Source of the DNA: JAFDZV01 sp966128725
GTDB taxonomy: Bacteria; Bacteroidota; Ignavibacteria; OLB7
Direction of reading: 5' to 3'
Assembly (NCBI GenBank): GCA_966128725.1
Contig: CBHYLN010000071.1
Location: forward strand, 1-27,142
Length of the DNA stretch: 27,142 bases
In this document: positions 24,530 through 27,142 of the stretch, in pieces
How the letters are laid out: every line of letters begins with the position of its first letter
How positions within the stretch are numbered: the stretch's first letter is position 1
Notes under the pieces: generated by a model
Told to the model about the DNA's origin: nothing
The model's database searches: none
The model's input: the letters and a program-made list of their open reading frames with translations, nothing else
Position numbers and translations under genes: made by a program

Positions 24530-26050
24530 ATGATCCGTTCCCGCTTGGCTCAACGTGCGCTTCCCCTCCTGCTGGCCGCCCTGGCGACCACCGCGCTGCA
24601 CGCGCAGCTCACCGAGGAATTCCCCAACCACAACGGACTGATCATTACCGAGCAGGCGCGCAACACGTTCCGGCGTGTGGTGGATTCGTTGCACGCGGCG
24701 CTGGCGCACCAGCCGCCTGCCGGGCCATTGCGTGCGCCCTTGCAGGCCCGGGGCATACATCTGCGCTTCGCAGGTGACTCGGCCGTAGTGGCCCGTCTGC
24801 GTGGCGATCTGGACGCGGGCCTGCCGCTGCACATCGTGCGTAATCGGTATGGTTCCCTTCTTACATACGAAGCAGCTCCGGAAGCGTTGGTGATCGAACG
24901 CGACCGATACCCCGTACGCGATACAGGCGCAGCTCACGCGGGATGGATCGTGAGGTCGGCGTCCCGCAACGGCATGGAATTGAAGCTCGATTCCATCGGG
25001 GCAGCCGGCATACGGAGTGGCGCGTGGCGGTACTCGTATGATGCGCGACAGAATGCCATGGCCGAGCTCAATGCATGGTTCTTTTACGAAACGCCCCAAC
25101 GCCCGGTGCTGCCCGAACGCTACGCACGGCTGGTTCGTTACGCACAGGCCATAGCACCACCCGGAATGCGGCCCTTCCTGCCCAACCCTCTGTCCGAACT
25201 CCCATCGGTAATCGACATCGAATCGCGCATCGATTCGGCGCTGGGCATACCGCCGCAGCCTCCGGACTCGGCAATCGATGCTATCACAACGCCCCAAGCG
25301 GAACTGGAGCGTTTGTACAACGAGCAACAGGCTGCCTACGACACATGGCGCGCGATCCGTACGCGGCAACTGACGGCCGCCGCCACGGAGCCCGTCCTGC
25401 GGGCATTTGTTGCCGGGCAGATACGCCAGGCCATCGGGCGGAACGGGTGGTCGTGCGTGTTGGAGGAGGCTGCCCAGTACTGTTGCGAACCGGACGATGT
25501 TGTGGAGTTGATGCGCCGTGGAACGTCATACAGTTCCTGTTGGGACGGTCCCTACGTTTCGCACGCAGTCTGGCTTGCGATATATGCGGCCCGCGCGCTT
25601 CGATGGGACGTGTTTGCACCGGCATTGCTGTTGTCGGTCCATGAGAGTGTCGGCGTGAGTATCACACCACAGAACAAGCGCTCCTCCTTCGTCCGCGAGT
25701 TCGAATCCGTTGGCGTACACGTTGGCGATTTGATTATCGGCGCGATGCTGCAAAGTGGTGAGCCTGCGACTCCACGGATCGGAACGGACGGTTATTGGCA
25801 GAGCAGGACACTCGCTGAAAGCCGCGACGCCGCCGCAACTCAGGAGCGCCTGCGTGGCATGGCCGCCGACACGACGTTGGACAATGCGAACCGCACACGG
25901 ATGTTCATGATGTATCTGATGCTTTTGTGGAAACGGGAAGGCAGCGGCTTCAGCCGTGCTGTCGCCGGGCTTCCCGATCTCGGGATATCCAACCAGAAGC
26001 ATCTGATACAATACATCGAATGGTTGCGCACACCACAACGATATCGTTAG
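24530..26050 (+). CDS. Secreted orphan protein, 506 aa, second of a tandem paralogue pair
   Basis: A signal peptide is present (LPLLLAALATTALHA, cleavage at AHA|Q near residue 25). Blocks shared with the upstream gene, in the same order, are LRGDLDAGLPLHIVRNRY, PERYARLVRYAQAI, LEEAAQYCCEPDDVVELMRR, VGVHVGDLIIGAMLQ, AESRDAAATQERLRGM and NRTRMFMMYL. No known domain or catalytic motif was recognised. The ATG follows CGGAG at a 6-nt spacing, 15 nt after the upstream stop, so it is probably co-transcribed. Divergence between the two is high, which points to an old duplication and possibly a hetero-oligomeric pair. Location should be periplasm, outer membrane or outside the cell. Confidence 0.78.
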   Translation: MIRSRLAQRALPLLLAALATTALHAQLTEEFPNHNGLIITEQARNTFRRVVDSLHAALAHQPPAGPLRAPLQARGIHLRFAGDSAVVARLRGDLDAGLPLHIVRNRYGSLLTYEAAPEALVIERDRYPVRDTGAAHAGWIVRSASRNGMELKLDSIGAAGIRSGAWRYSYDARQNAMAELNAWFFYETPQRPVLPERYARLVRYAQAIAPPGMRPFLPNPLSELPSVIDIESRIDSALGIPPQPPDSAIDAITTPQAELERLYNEQQAAYDTWRAIRTRQLTAAATEPVLRAFVAGQIRQAIGRNGWSCVLEEAAQYCCEPDDVVELMRRGTSYSSCWDGPYVSHAVWLAIYAARALRWDVFAPALLLSVHESVGVSITPQNKRSSFVREFESVGVHVGDLIIGAMLQSGEPATPRIGTDGYWQSRTLAESRDAAATQERLRGMAADTTLDNANRTRMFMMYLMLLWKREGSGFSRAVAGLPDLGISNQKHLIQYIEWLRTPQRYR

Positions 26051-26224
26051 CCCCTTCCCACAACCTTCTCCCAGGCTTGATACATCCGGCCGAGCGTGCG
26101 TCTGCCTGAAGAGCACATCGGAGGAACATCGCGCTCCCGTGTGCATGTGTTCGGGGCAGCCGCGCAGTCGCAATGCCGCGCGGGGCCCCAGGGAGCGCCG
26201 AAACGATCACGCATGGAGAGAGCT

Positions 26225-27043
26225 ATGACAACGTTTGCCATCAAGGGAGCGGCAATGCTGCTGCTGGCCTGTGGGCTTGCCGCATTCGCGGCAGGCAACC
26301 AGGCCGATCAACGCGCCGAGGCACGCGCACGTTACGATGCAACCATCGGCGCCGGCGGATTCAACCTGGTGTACCCCATCCATCTTGGCGCCGCCAGCGA
26401 TATGCGGGCGCAGATGAAGGCGCGCTACGCGAAGATCGAGGCGTTGCTGCGTGGGCGCGACGTGTCGGACCTGCCGGCCGATCTTCAGGCCGAGCGCGCG
26501 CGCAATCTGGATCGCCTGCACGCATACCGCCTTCGCGGAGAGTTCCCGGCAAACGAGTCGACGCCGAATACGCTTACCCCTTGCTTTATCGATCGTAACG
26601 GGAATATCTGCGCGGTGGGATATCTGATCGAGCAATCGCTTGGCCGGCCTGCCGCCGAGCGTTTCAACGCGGCATACAAGTTCGCGGCCGTGAACGACAT
26701 GCATTCGCCGGAGCTGGACCGCTGGATAGCGGGCTCGGGCCTTACACACGCCGAGGTTGCCACCATCCAGGCGCCCAGCGTGGATTTCAGTGAGCCGGAG
26801 GACGGCGGGAAGCGCCTTGCAACGGATCGCGGCAACCCAACCATACGCCGGCCGTTCGTGCGGCAGGCGCCGCCTGCGGACGCGGCGCCGGTGGCGGTTA
26901 CCACGCCGGCCGTGATCAACACCCCGGCAGCCCAGGTTGTACAGCAGCCCGTCGCCGCGCCGGCAGCCGTGGCCACGCCGGCCCCGGTTGAGGCGCCCGT
27001 GGCAGTGCCCGCGCCGGTTGTACGCGGACGCATCGAGCGCTGA
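26225..27043 (+). CDS. Secreted protein with conserved CFIDRNGN-CAVGYLIE domain and Pro/Ala/Val-rich tail
   Basis: This 272-aa protein begins with a signal peptide (MLLLACGLAAFAAG, about 11-24). Residues 30-185 form a compact domain with RAQMKARYAKIEALLRG, CFIDRNGNICAVGYLIEQ (120-137, two cysteines), YKFAAVNDM and WIAGSGLTHAEVATIQ. I have seen this pattern in uncharacterised secreted proteins of Bacteroidota, but no function is known to me. From about residue 215 to 266 the sequence is almost only Pro, Ala, Val, Thr and Gln (PAAVATPAPVEAPVAVPAP), a flexible or wall-spanning linker type. The ATG at 26225 is favoured over 26213 because GGAGA lies about 7 nt upstream. It ends 100 bp before the window end. 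Confidence 0.75.
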   Translation: MTTFAIKGAAMLLLACGLAAFAAGNQADQRAEARARYDATIGAGGFNLVYPIHLGAASDMRAQMKARYAKIEALLRGRDVSDLPADLQAERARNLDRLHAYRLRGEFPANESTPNTLTPCFIDRNGNICAVGYLIEQSLGRPAAERFNAAYKFAAVNDMHSPELDRWIAGSGLTHAEVATIQAPSVDFSEPEDGGKRLATDRGNPTIRRPFVRQAPPADAAPVAVTTPAVINTPAAQVVQQPVAAPAAVATPAPVEAPVAVPAPVVRGRIER

Positions 27044-27062
27044 GCGCACGCAAGCGTCGCTG

Positions 27063-27078
27063 TGGCGGGGCCCCGCCA
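27063..27078. repeat. 16-bp perfect palindrome after the last gene
   Basis: TGGCGGGGCCCCGCCA is its own reverse complement, 20 nt after the stop of the preceding gene, and is followed by AAAACC. It may be part of a terminator, though it has no loop. Confidence 0.4.
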
Positions 27079-27100
27079 AAACCAGTGGCCGCCCCCGGTT

Positions 27101-27142
27101 GATAAACCCCCGGCCGGGGAGGGGGGGCGAAACGCCCCCCCC
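27101..27142. other. Low-complexity G/C homopolymer end of the window
   Basis: The last bases are runs of C and G, including CCCCCGGCCGGGGAGG and a hairpin GGGGGGCG-AAA-CGCCCCCC at the very end. Such runs are uncommon elsewhere in the window. They may be a terminator or an unreliable contig end. Confidence 0.45.

Noticed and set aside
1..27142. CRISPR arrays, tRNA or rRNA genes, insertion sequences, prophage genes
   Set aside because: I looked for regularly spaced repeats, tRNA cloverleaf signatures, rRNA-like sequence, transposase or integrase motifs and found none.

Overview
The window looks like accessory DNA from a high-GC bacterium of the Bacteroidota/Chlorobi (FCB) side, possibly a Kapabacteria- or Ignavibacteria-like lineage. 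The basis is the number of Sec-exported proteins and lipoproteins, a beta-propeller protein whose tail resembles a type IX secretion (T9SS) sorting domain, a TPR-like protein of a type I associate with Bacteroidota, and many orphan secreted families. No ribosomal, tRNA or core metabolic gene is present, so the lineage is an inference. No CRISPR array, insertion sequence, transposase, integrase or phage gene was seen.

Left part (1-4650, all minus strand): a RES-domain toxin and its HTH antitoxin form a toxin-antitoxin pair. A 43-bp near-perfect direct repeat flanks it; the right copy lies inside an intact 172-aa gene and the left copy is a 5'-truncated scrap of the same gene at the window edge. 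Two more orphan genes follow (503 aa with a coiled coil and a beta-rich tail; 176 aa).

Middle left (4921-10524): a SWIM zinc-finger protein with a helical repeat tail; a lipoprotein of the formylglycine-generating-enzyme fold that lacks both catalytic cysteines; a serine beta-lactamase/esterase-family exported enzyme; and a small secreted protein with 14 cysteines. About 1 kb without any convincing gene follows.

Middle (11522-15605, plus strand): an envelope cluster made of a truncated and a full-length copy of an orphan lipoprotein family sharing an IDHCPIG motif, a di-heme cytochrome c (DUF1111/DHOR) oxidoreductase, a 103-aa orphan and a PagL-like lipid A deacylase. Most gene ends here carry perfect GC-rich hairpins without U tracts.

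Right part (15944-27142): a 516-aa helical-repeat protein (minus), a T9SS-type beta-propeller protein (plus), a HARE-HTH plus Mrr-type nuclease (minus), a secreted orphan followed by the only classical Rho-independent terminator, a 182-aa orphan, two adjacent secreted paralogues of about 505 aa with no function I recognise, and a secreted protein with a Pro/Ala/Val-rich tail. The strongest candidates for something undescribed are the 505-aa paralogue pair, the IDHCPIG lipoprotein pair and the repeat-flanked toxin-antitoxin module.
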